Origin: Azolla caroliniana
Lineage: Eukaryota > Polypodiophyta
Length of the DNA: 64,000 nt
NCBI GenBank assembly: GCA_043228905.1
Contig: JBHGNT010000002.1
Location: forward strand, 15,624,001-15,688,000
Reading direction: 5' to 3'
How positions within the stretch are numbered: the first letter of the stretch is position 1; every line of letters starts with the position of its first letter. The translations under genes were made by a program, and so were the position numbers. Of this stretch, positions 12,627-21,998 are shown piece after piece. The notes beneath the pieces were generated by a model. The model was not told the DNA's origin. It searched no databases and worked only from the letters and a program-made list of their open reading frames with translations.

Positions 12627-13327
12627 TGTTAACATTTTGCCCCTCCTAATGGGAGAAGTTGGCAACCAAACTCTAGTCGGTCGGTCAGATCGATTAGTGA
12701 GTCGACTTGGGGGACTATTGAATTGAGGGTCAGTTGAAGTAAAGATATTTGGGATCAAAGAGTTGGATCGACCAGTCAGTCGACTTGAGAAGAGGTCGAA
12801 GATAGGGTCAACTAGTCGGACCCACGGGGTGGTCGAAGACAAGATTGATTAGTCGGATCGATCGAATAGTTCAGAATAGGAGTCAACTAGTTGGATTGAC
12901 TAAATTGTCAACTTGTGGGTCGGACAGTTGAGTCGATTAATTATTATTATATTATAATAATATCTTATTCATATATATATATATATATATATGGAGCTAG
13001 GGCAAGATTATGGTAGTAGAGATTATTATTGTGTGATTCAAGGGATATAGAAGAAGAGAAAGAGAGTGAGTGAGTGAGTGACGACATAGTTTTGTGGAAC
13101 TTGCCAAAACCCTAAAAAGGGATTTTTTGTAATCCGAACCTCTCTCCTTCAAAGCTTGAAAGGTTTGGAATATATCTCTATAATCTTGTCCCATAGTGAA
13201 ACCTGTTACCCCGTGGTTTTCCCCGTTTTAGGGACTCCACGTAAATCTTGTGTACTGTGTACTTTAAGTTTCTGTTTTCTATTTTTCAGCCTATCTTTCT
13301 TGTTCATCTTTGGTCTTAAAACTAACA
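12627..13327. mobile_element. Solo LTR with 5-base target duplication
   Basis: The 701-bp segment starts TGTTAAC and ends ACTAACA, giving TGTTA/TAACA terminal inverted repeats. It is flanked by AGTAT (12622-12626) and AGTAC (13328-13332), a target duplication with one mismatch. The right half (ACCCTAAAAAGGG, CCGTGGTTTTCCCCG, CCACGTAAATCTTG) is typical plant LTR sequence, implying plus orientation. The left half is a cluster of GTCGACT/AGTCGGATCGA-type degenerate repeats, followed by (TA)n near 12975-12992. No internal region is present, as expected after LTR-LTR recombination. Confidence 0.7.
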
Positions 13328-13332
13328 AGTAC

Positions 13333-13802
13333 TCCCTTTAACTTTTGCAGATATGCTCACTCCATGCTTACCATCTCCATCTTTGACCCATCTTTGATTT
13401 TGGGTCAACCTATGTAAATTGTGCAAACACCCATTGTCTAGGCATAAAATAATACCATGTTAAAACTTGCGAAATTTGAGAAATGTAACTCCAAATCTGA
13501 CAAGCAATTGAACATTGTATAAAAGGATCGAGTATTATCTTACATTGAACAATGCAAAAGAAGCAATTACTCGTTGCTTGTTACCATACGAGATGTACGG
13601 AGAGTTGAGTGTGATGAGTGAGGGTGAAAGATTATAGGGTTGTGTCAATGTGTAATGTATACGATTACAAGTGTGAGTATATGTGTGATTGTGGACAAAT
13701 AGGAAAGGGTGTGAGTGAGTCATAGGTGTGGATGGCTAAAGGGGCGTGTAACCCTATGTATCTAATTTCATTGTAACTATTTAACCCCCTTATGGTGAAT
13801 GA
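13333..13802. other. No gene recognised
   Basis: AT-rich sequence between the solo LTR and the next LINE fragment, with GTGTGAGT-type simple repetition near 13590-13730. No coding signal. Confidence 0.5.
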
Positions 13803-14496
13803 ATGAAGAATGCAGTATTTTCCCTCCCTAATCTCTCTCTCTCTCTCTCTCTCTCTAGAATTGCATGGGAAGCAAGCAAAAAGATCCAAAAGATGCATAA
13901 AAGCAAAATTTTGTGTTCCGGTTGGATGCAAGATATGGAAAAATGGTTTGGTAGATGGGATGCAAGACACTTGCTTCATGATGCATCACTAGATTTCTCT
14001 GTAAATGAGGCCTTTTTGCAACGCCAATGTATCATGACATGGGACAAATGTGGAGGCTCATGCTTCACACATTATACTACACATGTTGCACCTAACTACA
14101 AAACCATATTCACGGCGGAACGGGGAAATCACACACATCAATAGATGTCAGAGCCCATCTTGTTACTTGCCATTCGAACCATTGCGATCATGGGACTTAG
14201 CTCACATGCATTGCAATGTGAGATGGGGCACATGTGATGAGAGTGGCCGGCTATGCACACTTTGATACAATGCTCTGCCTTTGATCATATTCGACCATGC
14301 TTGCCACATATCTTTGACGAAGCCCAATCCTTGCACGAATTTCTCTCCCAAACACAATGTGCACTCTCGATTGCAACATTCATTGGTAAAGTTCTTGCAC
14401 ATCGAGAGTCGCTACTCACGTTCACACGTATCACATGAAATGTAATATTTTTGGTCTCATAGGTCATATTTGACCTTTGAAGACGATAATAGAATC

Positions 14497-14527
<31 letters not shown>

Positions 14528-14532
14528 CTCCC
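13803..14532 (+). mobile_element. LINE 3' end fragment, copy 2
   Basis: After a (CT)n tract (about 13830-13857) a decayed frame reads ...ASLDFSVNEAFLQRQ..., then after stops CSAFDHIRPCLPHIFDE and CALSIATFIGKVLAHRES, ending in TRIT and a stop at about 14438. It fits the C-terminal, Cys/His-containing part of a LINE ORF2. After the stop come a short 3' UTR and a terminal (ATCT)n tail at about 14495-14529, the kind of simple-repeat tail that some non-LTR elements carry instead of poly(A). The last coding and UTR part is shared with copy 1. Confidence 0.6.
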
Positions 14533-14800
14533 TCACGTTGAAGCCCCCCCTTGGGAGGGGGGTGGCCCCATTCTAGGCCCCATCCCCCACCCTAGAATGC
14601 TTAACAATATCTCCGCCATCACAACGTTCATCATCAATCCATCATCATCGCTAACCCTATTTCTATCTTCATTATCATCATTATCATAATTATTAACCCT
14701 AACCCTAAACCTATAACATTGCTAGTACACGATGCTTTAGAGCTAGTAATCCCAAATGCAATCCTCCAATCAAAACTCTCCAAATGAAGAACTTTGCTAC
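14533..14800. other. Short spacer left of copia C
   Basis: Contains a C-run/G-run palindrome (about 14545-14566) and CCCTAACCCTAAACC (about 14697-14711). The last five bases, GCTAC (14796-14800), are the left target duplication of copia C. Confidence 0.6.
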
Positions 14801-15183
14801 TGTAAAGAATCAAGAGATGGATTCTTGTGAAGCGGAAGAGATATGAGTTATGTGTGTGTATGAGAGAGAGAGAGAGAGAGTGAGAGAGAGACAAGGAATA
14901 CGCAATGTAAAAGTATATTGACAAAGGAGAAAGACACAACATGTTACAAGGTGGGAGGAGGGTGCTTTATGTAGTCACCCTCTCTCTTCATTAACTACAA
15001 GCCTCATGGAGCATGGGGAATGTGAAAGCTCATAAGTTATGTGTCATAGAATATGATTCTATGACTCATACTAAATGCTAGAATACAAAGTGGTGACATA
15101 ATGGTGACTCTTGACCGTTGGAGTGTCTCTTCACTCTCAAGGCGAGTTCACACACTAGACCAAGTTGAGCTTGATTCTCAACA
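14801..15183 (-). repeat. 3' LTR of copia C
   Basis: 383 bp. Carries a GA microsatellite near 14864-14890 and, at 15043-15065, a perfect inverted repeat: GTCATAGAAT, three bases, ATTCTATGAC. The repeat lies upstream (minus sense) of a CTACATAAAG TATA-like site near 14966-14975. Confidence 0.95.
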
Positions 15184-15475
15184 CGCCCCCTCAAGCTCAA
15201 GTCGGGTCGGTTTCAGACGGTATCCGAAATCCGCTTCAACTCGCGTTCTGGAGTCCGCGTTGACTCGTGTCGACTCACATGTATGCGGAGTTGCAGAATC
15301 CGTGCTCCAGCTTGCGTTGTGCATAGTTACGAAGTCTATGCTTCCGCTTGCGTGCGTAGTAACTGTTGCGAAGTCTGTGCTTTGGCTTGCGTCTTTCTTC
15401 GCGGCTTTGTTGCGTGGTTGCGGAATCCACGCGTTATTGCGTAGTGTCTTCAGTACTCCCCCTCAAGCTTGGCAG
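15184..15475 (-). other. Copia C segment between two polypurine tracts
   Basis: On the minus strand CTTGAGGGGGAG occurs at the end of the RNase H frame (about 15459-15470), and a second tract CTTGAGGGGGCG abuts the LTR (15184-15195). The 270 bases between carry about three imperfect copies of a 36-bp unit, each holding GCTTGCGT on the plus strand, and a short Arg/Lys-rich reading broken by stops. The same two-tract layout occurs in D, E, F and G. Confidence 0.7.
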
Positions 15476-18400
15476 GTCAGGGATCGTCAATCCGAGATCG
15501 GTCATGAATCGCCATAACTTGTCGGCTCCTAAGGCTTTAGTGAAGATGTCAGTCGTTTGAAGATTGGTGCTAATGTGCTGTAGGTCGACATCGCCAGCTA
15601 GAACGCGCTCTCGGATGAAGTGATAATGCACTTCGATGTGCTTTGTACGCACGTGGAACACCGGGTTCCGAGCCAGATAAATACTGCTTATGTTGTTGCA
15701 TTAAAGGGGAGTTGGATCCTTGATGGGAACGCCCAAATCCTTCAAAATCCTCTTAAGCCATATGGCTTCACATGCAGCTACGGTTGCGCCCCTATATTCC
15801 GCCTCCGTACTCGAAAGAGCGACGGTAGGCTGCTTCTTGCTACTCCAGGATATTGCTCCGCTGCCGAGGGAGAAAACAAATCCGGAGGTTGATCTTCTAT
15901 CGGCTTTGTAGCCGGCCCAATCGGCGTCTATGTACCCCTCAAGTCGTATTGGCATCGCGGTCTTGTAGAGGATGCCACAATCCATTGTGCCGCTCACGTA
16001 GCGTAGAACTCGCTTAGCGCAATCCAAGTGAGTATCACGCGGTGTTTGCATGAATTGGCTAAGGAGACCGACCGGATAACTCAGATCGGGTCGTGTGATC
16101 GTGAGGTAGATGAGACTCCCGATGAGTTGTCGATATTGAGTCGGCTCACACGCTTTGGTGCCGGAGTTCGCATCTAGTTTGAGATTACGATCGAGTGGGG
16201 TTGCCACGGATTTGCACTCAGTCATCCCGAACTTGTATAACAAGTTGAGGATGTAGTGCCGTTGAGAGATTATGATTCTGGCCGGAGTCTGAATGACCTC
16301 GATGCCGAGGAAGTAGTGGAGCTCCTTCATGTCCGTCATCTCGAACTTGTCAGAAAGGAGGGATTTGACTTTATTGATTTCGACGAGATGCTCACCTCCA
16401 ATGACTAGGTCATCCACATATAAAATGATGTCGATCGGATTTGCGGAATCGCTTCGTATGTAGAGTGAGTTGTTTGATTTTGACATACGGAAGCCGATTT
16501 GATGAAGATATTGCGTTATCTTTGAATGCCAAGCACGCGGTGCTTGCTTGAGGCCGTAGAGAGGCTTCTTGAGTCGGCAAACAACTTTCGGATGGGTGCT
16601 CGAGTTGAAGCCGGGTGGTTGTATCATGTACACCTCCTCTTCTAATTCGCCTTGTAGAAAGGCGTTCTTGACGTCCATTTGATGGAGGTGCCACCCTTTT
16701 GCCGCGGCAAGCGCAATTACGGTCCGCACCGTTGTCATCTTTGCCACTGGGGCAAAGGTCTCTTCGTAGTCGACGCCATGCGTCTGAGCGTATCCTTTCG
16801 CTATGAGTCGAGCTTTGTAGCGGTTTACGGAACCATCAGCATTATACTTCACCTTGTAGATCCATCTGCATCTGATCACCTTTTTGTGTGGTGAGGTGGG
16901 AACGAGATCCCACGTCTCGTTCTTCCGTAGTGCCTGCACCTCTTTGTTCATTGCTTCGATCCATCGCGGGTCCTTTGCGGCTTCCGAAAAGGTTTCCGGC
17001 TCCCGTACTGTCGCTACCTTCATCATAAAGGCGTAATGGTACGCCATATAATCGTTGTAGCCGAATCGGCTTACGGGGTTCTTTTCACGGGTGGATCGAC
17101 GGAGTTTTTCATTTGCAGAGATGAGGGCTTTCTTAGCTCCGATTGGTACCTCGAAACCGCCGAACTCATTATCGAGTGAGTGAGTCGATTCATTGTCGTC
17201 GAAGCGATCGTCTTCATATTCCGCCATTTTCGCCTTGCCTTTGTCCATCTTCGGGCTAGGCCGTGATGTGCTTTGATCGCTCAAAGGCTCTTGTGGTCCG
17301 CTCAGTCGGGTTGTGATCGGACTTTCTTTGAACATGCGCGTAAGGTGATCTTCATCCTCTATCTCTTGTTCGGTGGATTCCGGGTCGAGCGGGGTCGGAG
17401 TCGAAGTTGTCTCTGGTGCGTACCAGGATGCGGACTCGTCAAAGACGACGTCTCGACTTACCCGAGATTTTCGAGTTGAGGGGTTGTAGCACTTGTACCC
17501 CTTTTGCTCCAGTGAGTATCCTACGAGGATACATTTCTCTGACTTCGGGTCGAGCTTTTGACGCTTCTCTTCGGGGATGTGCACGTACGCAATAGAGCCG
17601 AATATCCGAACATGTGATAGGTTCGGCTTCTTTCCGAAGAATCTTTCGTGCGGAGTGACCTCGTGCACGCCGGATGTTGTGCACCGGTTTATTAGGTAGA
17701 CGGCTGTATTTGCCGCTTCGGCCCAATATGACTTGGGCATATGCTTCTCGTTCATCATGGCCCGCACTACTTCAAGGATGTGCCGATTTTTGCGCTCGGC
17801 TACTCCGTTTTGTTGCGGAGTGTGTCGGCAAGTGAATTCTCGCCGAATTCCTTCCTTTCGGAGATACGTCGTGAAATTGTCCGAGAAGTACTCCTTGCCG
17901 CCATCCGATCGAAGGCATCGTACATGTCGGCCCGTGGCTTTCTCGACTTCATTCTTGAACTTTTGGAAGTGTCCGAACACTTCGCTCTTTTGCCGCATCG
18001 GATAGATCCAAGTGTACCTAGAAAAGTCGTCGATGAAGAGCACATAATATCGGCATTTGCCGAATGTTGCCGTTTGGGCTGGACCCCATACATCAGAATG
18101 AATTACGTCGAGAGTTCGATAACGACTCCTTCAATCTCCTTCTCTTTGAATGTCGGGAGTTCGATAACGACTCCTTTCGATCTCATTGCTTTGAGTTTGT
18201 TGAGATTGATGTTGCCGATTCGTTTATGCCATAGCTCTATGTCGGAGTCAGCTTTCGTGCTTTTCGCGAACATGGCGGATTTCATCTCGTGCGAATCGAG
18301 AATGAACATCCGGCCCTCTCTTCTTCCGCGTGCAATGATTCGGCCTTCTTTTTCGATGAAGCACCCTTATTGGTCGAATCGTACTTGCATCCCTTGCTCA

Positions 18401-19699
18401 ACCATTTGGCCGACCGAGACCAAATTCTTTGTGATGGTGGGTACATGCAAGACATTTTTAATGTATGTTTGCTTACCTCTTTCGCCGAATGGAACATTGC
18501 CGATGTGCCGAATCGGGTGCGTAGTGTCATCTCCGGTTTCGACATAACCGGGTTGCTCCGGCTCTCGAAGTTCGAGAAACCATTCTTTGTGGGATGTCAT
18601 ATGGTTTGGGGCTCCGGAGTCAACAAACCATACGTCCTCCGGATTGAGGGCACTAGTTGAGGTAGAGGCCGACATAGAGTTTGCTCTATGTTTCATCATG
18701 AACATTCCGCCACGGTTGGAGTTCCATGCATACATTCCGCCACGATCTTCGTAGTTGGAGTTGTTCCCGTACATTCCGCTATACTCTTCATAGTCGAAAT
18801 TGTGTGCGTAATTCGTGAGTTGTCGGCTTGTGGAAGCCGATTCACGCATCTTCTTTCGGCACTCTTCTTCGTGGTGGCCTAGCTTTCAGCAATATCCGCA
18901 TTCGGTTGCGTTTTCACGGCTAGGGCCGGATTGGAAGCTCCCCCTTCTTGTGAAGGTTCCTCGTTGGTCTCCGTTTTGCGGCCAAAATTGGGAGTTGTTG
19001 TCGTAGGTCGGACCTTGTCCGCCTTGTCCTTGGCCGAATCGGCCTCTCGCTCGTCCGCGTCCTCTTCCTCCATTAGAGTGCGTGTAGAGCATGTGGCCTT
19101 CTGACTCATTGCTCCTTGTACGCACGTGGTTTTCTTAGACCAATAGCATTGATTAGAGCTCGAAGAAGGAGGGAGATTTCTCCCGTGCTAGAACGGCGGT
19201 TCGCATAGCGCCGAACCATGGTGCGAGGCCGCCGAGGCATATTTGCACCATCTCATCATCATCTATACTTATGCTTATTGAGCCGAGCGAGTCGCAAAGC
19301 TCCTTGATCTTCAAGGTGTATGTCGTGATGGACATGTCCCTTTGTTGAATGTTGTTCAACTCTTGGCGGAGTTGAAGCTTCCTCGCGGTCGTGTTGGCGG
19401 CGAAAATCTTTCATAGATTTTCCCACGCTTCCTTCGGCGTCTTGGCTTCTCGAATGTAACCGAGCATGTGGTTGTGAACACATGTCTCCAAACAATACAT
19501 CACGCGGCTTGCGGCTTGCGGCTTGCTCCCATGTCGCGTATCCGGGAGCCGCTTCGGCGGGTCGGTCTTCATGCGCTCCTTTGATGTAGCTCCAATAGAC
19601 TTGTCCGACAAGGTATTGGTGCATCTTGTACTCCCAAGATGTGAAGTTGTTTCGATCCAACTTCTCGGTAGGGAGAGTGCTCCCCATTTGAGTATTCAT
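15434..19699 (-). pseudogene. Copia C gag-pol, broken in gag and at two pol sites
   Basis: Gag starts MNTQMGSTLPTEKLDRNN at 19699. A third CGGCTTG copy (19505-19525) shifts the frame, a TGA follows near 19416, and another frame change follows. The zinc knuckle near 18890 (CGYC, then GHHEEEC) has an in-frame stop, and the protease has DSGAP for DSGAS near 18620. The long ORF 18043-15701 runs on upstream in the same frame to HSDVWGP. It holds the integrase triad (HSDVW, SDGGKEYF, NGVAERKN), RT with LYVDDL, and RNase H with DADWAG and STEAEY. A TAA at about 15698 interrupts the RNase H end, which then continues to 15434 (TKHIEVHYHF, ADK). Near 18110-18180 a direct repeat replaces the CxxC end of the integrase zinc domain. 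Confidence 0.92.
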
Positions 19700-19858
19700 T
19701 ATATCGATTCTTCTTCTTCTTCTTCTCCCTTTGAATGCGAGCTATGTAGCGAAGCTACGATAGCTATGAGCCGGTTCTTGGTCGTCGGTGTAGAGCACAA
19801 CACACGATCACGATGAGGCGAATGGGCTAGATCGAGCTACCAAATCGCTCTTATACCA

Positions 19859-20239
19859 TGTAAAGAATCAAGAGATGGATTCTTGTGAAGCGGAAGAGAT
19901 ATGAGTTATGTGTGTGTATGAGAGAGAGCGAGAGAGTGAGAGAGAGACAAGGAATACGCAATGTAAAAGTATATTGACAAAGGAGAAAGACACAACATGT
20001 TACAAGGTGGGAGGAGGGTGCTTTATGTAGTCACCCTCTCTCTTCATTAACTACAAGCCTCATGGAGCATGGGGAATGTGAAAGCTCATAAGTTATGTGT
20101 CATAGAATATGATTCTATGACTCATACTAAATGCTAGAATACAAAGTGGTGACATAATGGTGACTCTTGACCGTTGGAGTGTCTCTTCACTCTCAAGGTG
20201 AGTTCACACACTAGACCAAGTTGAGCTTGATTCTCAACA
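19859..20239 (-). repeat. 5' LTR of copia C
   Basis: 381 bp, nearly identical to the other LTR: a shorter GA tract with one C, and CTCAAGGTGAG versus CTCAAGGCGAG. Target duplication GCTAC follows at 20240-20244. Confidence 0.95.
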
Positions 20240-20244
20240 GCTAC

Positions 20245-21033
20245 AAGTGACAATTTAGAATGCCAACTACATTTTAAGATCTACCACCACCCATGATCAG
20301 ATTTGTGTATTTTCGATTTTTCTTCAGCCTTCGAGGATATCCATCCAAGGGACTCAACGGATCAATGATACAAAAGATTAATAGTAACGTGTAATAGCAA
20401 TGCCTGACCCCATAAAGACCAATCAATCCATGATTGTTCTCCTGTTTGTAGAGGTAAAGGACCTTGCATCAATGCAATATTTTGTAGTTGTTGTAAGATA
20501 AACACATAATTAGGTGGGATGTGTAATAATTGTTGTGCTTCAACAAACTCCAAAATTCTTTGAGATGGAGCTTCAACTATATCTCCCACCTCTTTGATCC
20601 CCAAATGAATAAATTGAGATCGCAATCTATCCTTTTCGGCCAACATAATAACCGAGAAGACATGTAAGTAACTCTTTTTGCAAAGAATTACAATGCTCTC
20701 TACTCGATGATGGTTTCCATACACATAACAAGAGTGCTTCTTGCGATGAGTAAACCATAGGTTGAACACATGAAGACCCTAAACTCTTACGTGAAATACA
20801 TCCATTCAATAATTGCTAGCATGAAGCATTAATTGTTGTCTTTCCATGTGTTAAACCCTTGTTCTCAAGGAAATATTGAACAATAGATATCCATGGTTGT
20901 GACTCTGAACACATGTCTTGTAATAATGAAAATTTACGAGCCATCATATGCATAGATAAAATATTTCTCTCTTTGAGATGGTGTTTTATGTTTGTCTAAT
21001 GTCCTTTTTTTGGGGGGTGCTGGGTGTGGTTAA
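20245..21033. other. Spacer between copia C and D, unidentified minus-strand ORF remnant
   Basis: A 135-codon minus ORF (20769-20362) shows no motif I recognise. It may be a fragment of an older element into which C and D inserted. A T-run/G-run lies near 21004-21017. The last five bases GTTAA are the left half of the D target duplication. Confidence 0.35.
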
Positions 21034-21486
21034 TGAAAAGAATTGCGTGCGGAAGCAATATAGAAAACTGAACAATAGAAAACGCAGGTTTAATGGAAAG
21101 CTTAGGTTTGTAGAGTACGCACGGGAGAGACAGAGAGATAGAGTAAACACAGAACTTAATTCAAAAAATAATACTCAATCTGTACATAGGATGTGCTCAG
21201 TGAGCACTTTTATACAAGCCTTGACAATCGGGCTGACACAAGTACTGACAGTACTTGACTGCTCATAAATGAGCCTCGACTCTTACTCCCAAAACTATTC
21301 CTTACGAGGAATATCTTTCTAACGGCCTTTCAGTTTACGCACCGATACGGCCTTCCTACGCACCGGTTTGCGTACCGGTTTATGCATCCGTTTTACGCAC
21401 CGGTCCGGCCTAACCGATCGGTCCCAACCGATCCGGTCCTTGGCTTGCTCAGCCGATCCGGCCGATGTTGAGCTTGTCTCTCAACA
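21034..21486 (-). repeat. 3' LTR of copia D
   Basis: 453 bp. On the minus strand the palindrome AAGTACTGTCAGTACTT (21256-21240) lies 25 bases upstream of TATAAAA (21214-21208). A second perfect palindrome, GTGCTCACTGAGCAC, overlaps the presumed start region (about 21193-21207). Confidence 0.93.
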
Positions 21487-21564
21487 CTCCCCCTCAAGCT
21501 CAACTTGAGGCTCTTCGAGATCTTCCGGATCACCGCTCCGATTCCTCCTGGCTCCACGCCTCAT

Positions 21565-21998
21565 TCACGCTCCTCGGCCTGTTTGACTCCGTGCTCTTCG
21601 ACCCTTCCGGTTGGTATGGCCCTTCACAGCTCCCTTGCTGTGGTGGTGTTGGCGCTTCTCTTGCTGCCTTCTTTTCTGCTTGGCCCTCGGTTGATTCAGC
21701 GTATCTGAATCAAACACTCGAACCGACTCGGCTACCTCCGATCGGTTTTCGCTCTCGTTCGAGTTGGCTGTCTCCAACTCGTTTTCGGTCTTCTCGCCCT
21801 TGACGGCATCATCTCCCCCATGCTTGGTTGGCGTTGGCTCTTTCTTCCGGCTACTCCCCTTATGGCCACTTTCGGACTCTTCCGCGGATCCGCCCTCGGC
21901 TTCTTCAGCCGATTTGAAATCTAATTCCGACTCGGTGTCGCGGTCTTCTCCGCTCCTTTCTTGCTTCCTTCCATGGTCATTCGGGAAGTCTCTCCCCC
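21565..21998 (-). other. Copia D charged C-terminal tail after RNase H
   Basis: The frame ending RNase H (DIFTKPLGLDKLR, then VPNLRGRDF) does not stop at the first polypurine tract (about 21991-22003). It continues about 145 residues rich in Glu, Ser, Lys and Arg, with SRKKEP, DDAVKGEK, SEVAESV, FDSDTLNQPRAK and RRQQEKRQ. Copia E and G encode tails matching the same blocks in the same order. It is not part of the standard copia polyprotein. Function unknown; composition suggests a disordered nucleic-acid-binding or targeting tail (inference). Confidence 0.7.

Larger units (their letters stand above)
14801..20239 (-). mobile_element. Ty1/copia LTR retrotransposon C
   Basis: A complete minus-strand element. 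LTRs 14801-15183 and 19859-20239 start TGTAAAG and end CTCAACA on the plus strand, flanked by a perfect GCTAC duplication (14796-14800, 20240-20244). The primer-binding site directly inside the right LTR reads TGGTATAAGAGC on the minus strand (19858-19847), an initiator tRNA-Met type. The terminal polypurine tract abuts the left LTR (15184-15192). Order gag-PR-INT-RT-RNaseH is copia. The LTRs differ by only a few bases plus a microsatellite length change, so insertion is recent, yet gag is broken. Confidence 0.95.

Noticed and set aside
14545-14566. C-run/G-run palindrome as a terminator or structural element
   Set aside because: Low-complexity homopolymer pairing; no context supports a function in a plant nuclear genome.
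14697-14711. Telomere-like CCCTAACCCTAAACC
   Set aside because: Only two to three units; too short for an interstitial telomere and common by chance in plant DNA.
17741-18547. 268-codon plus-strand ORF
   Set aside because: Antisense shadow of the copia C integrase region.
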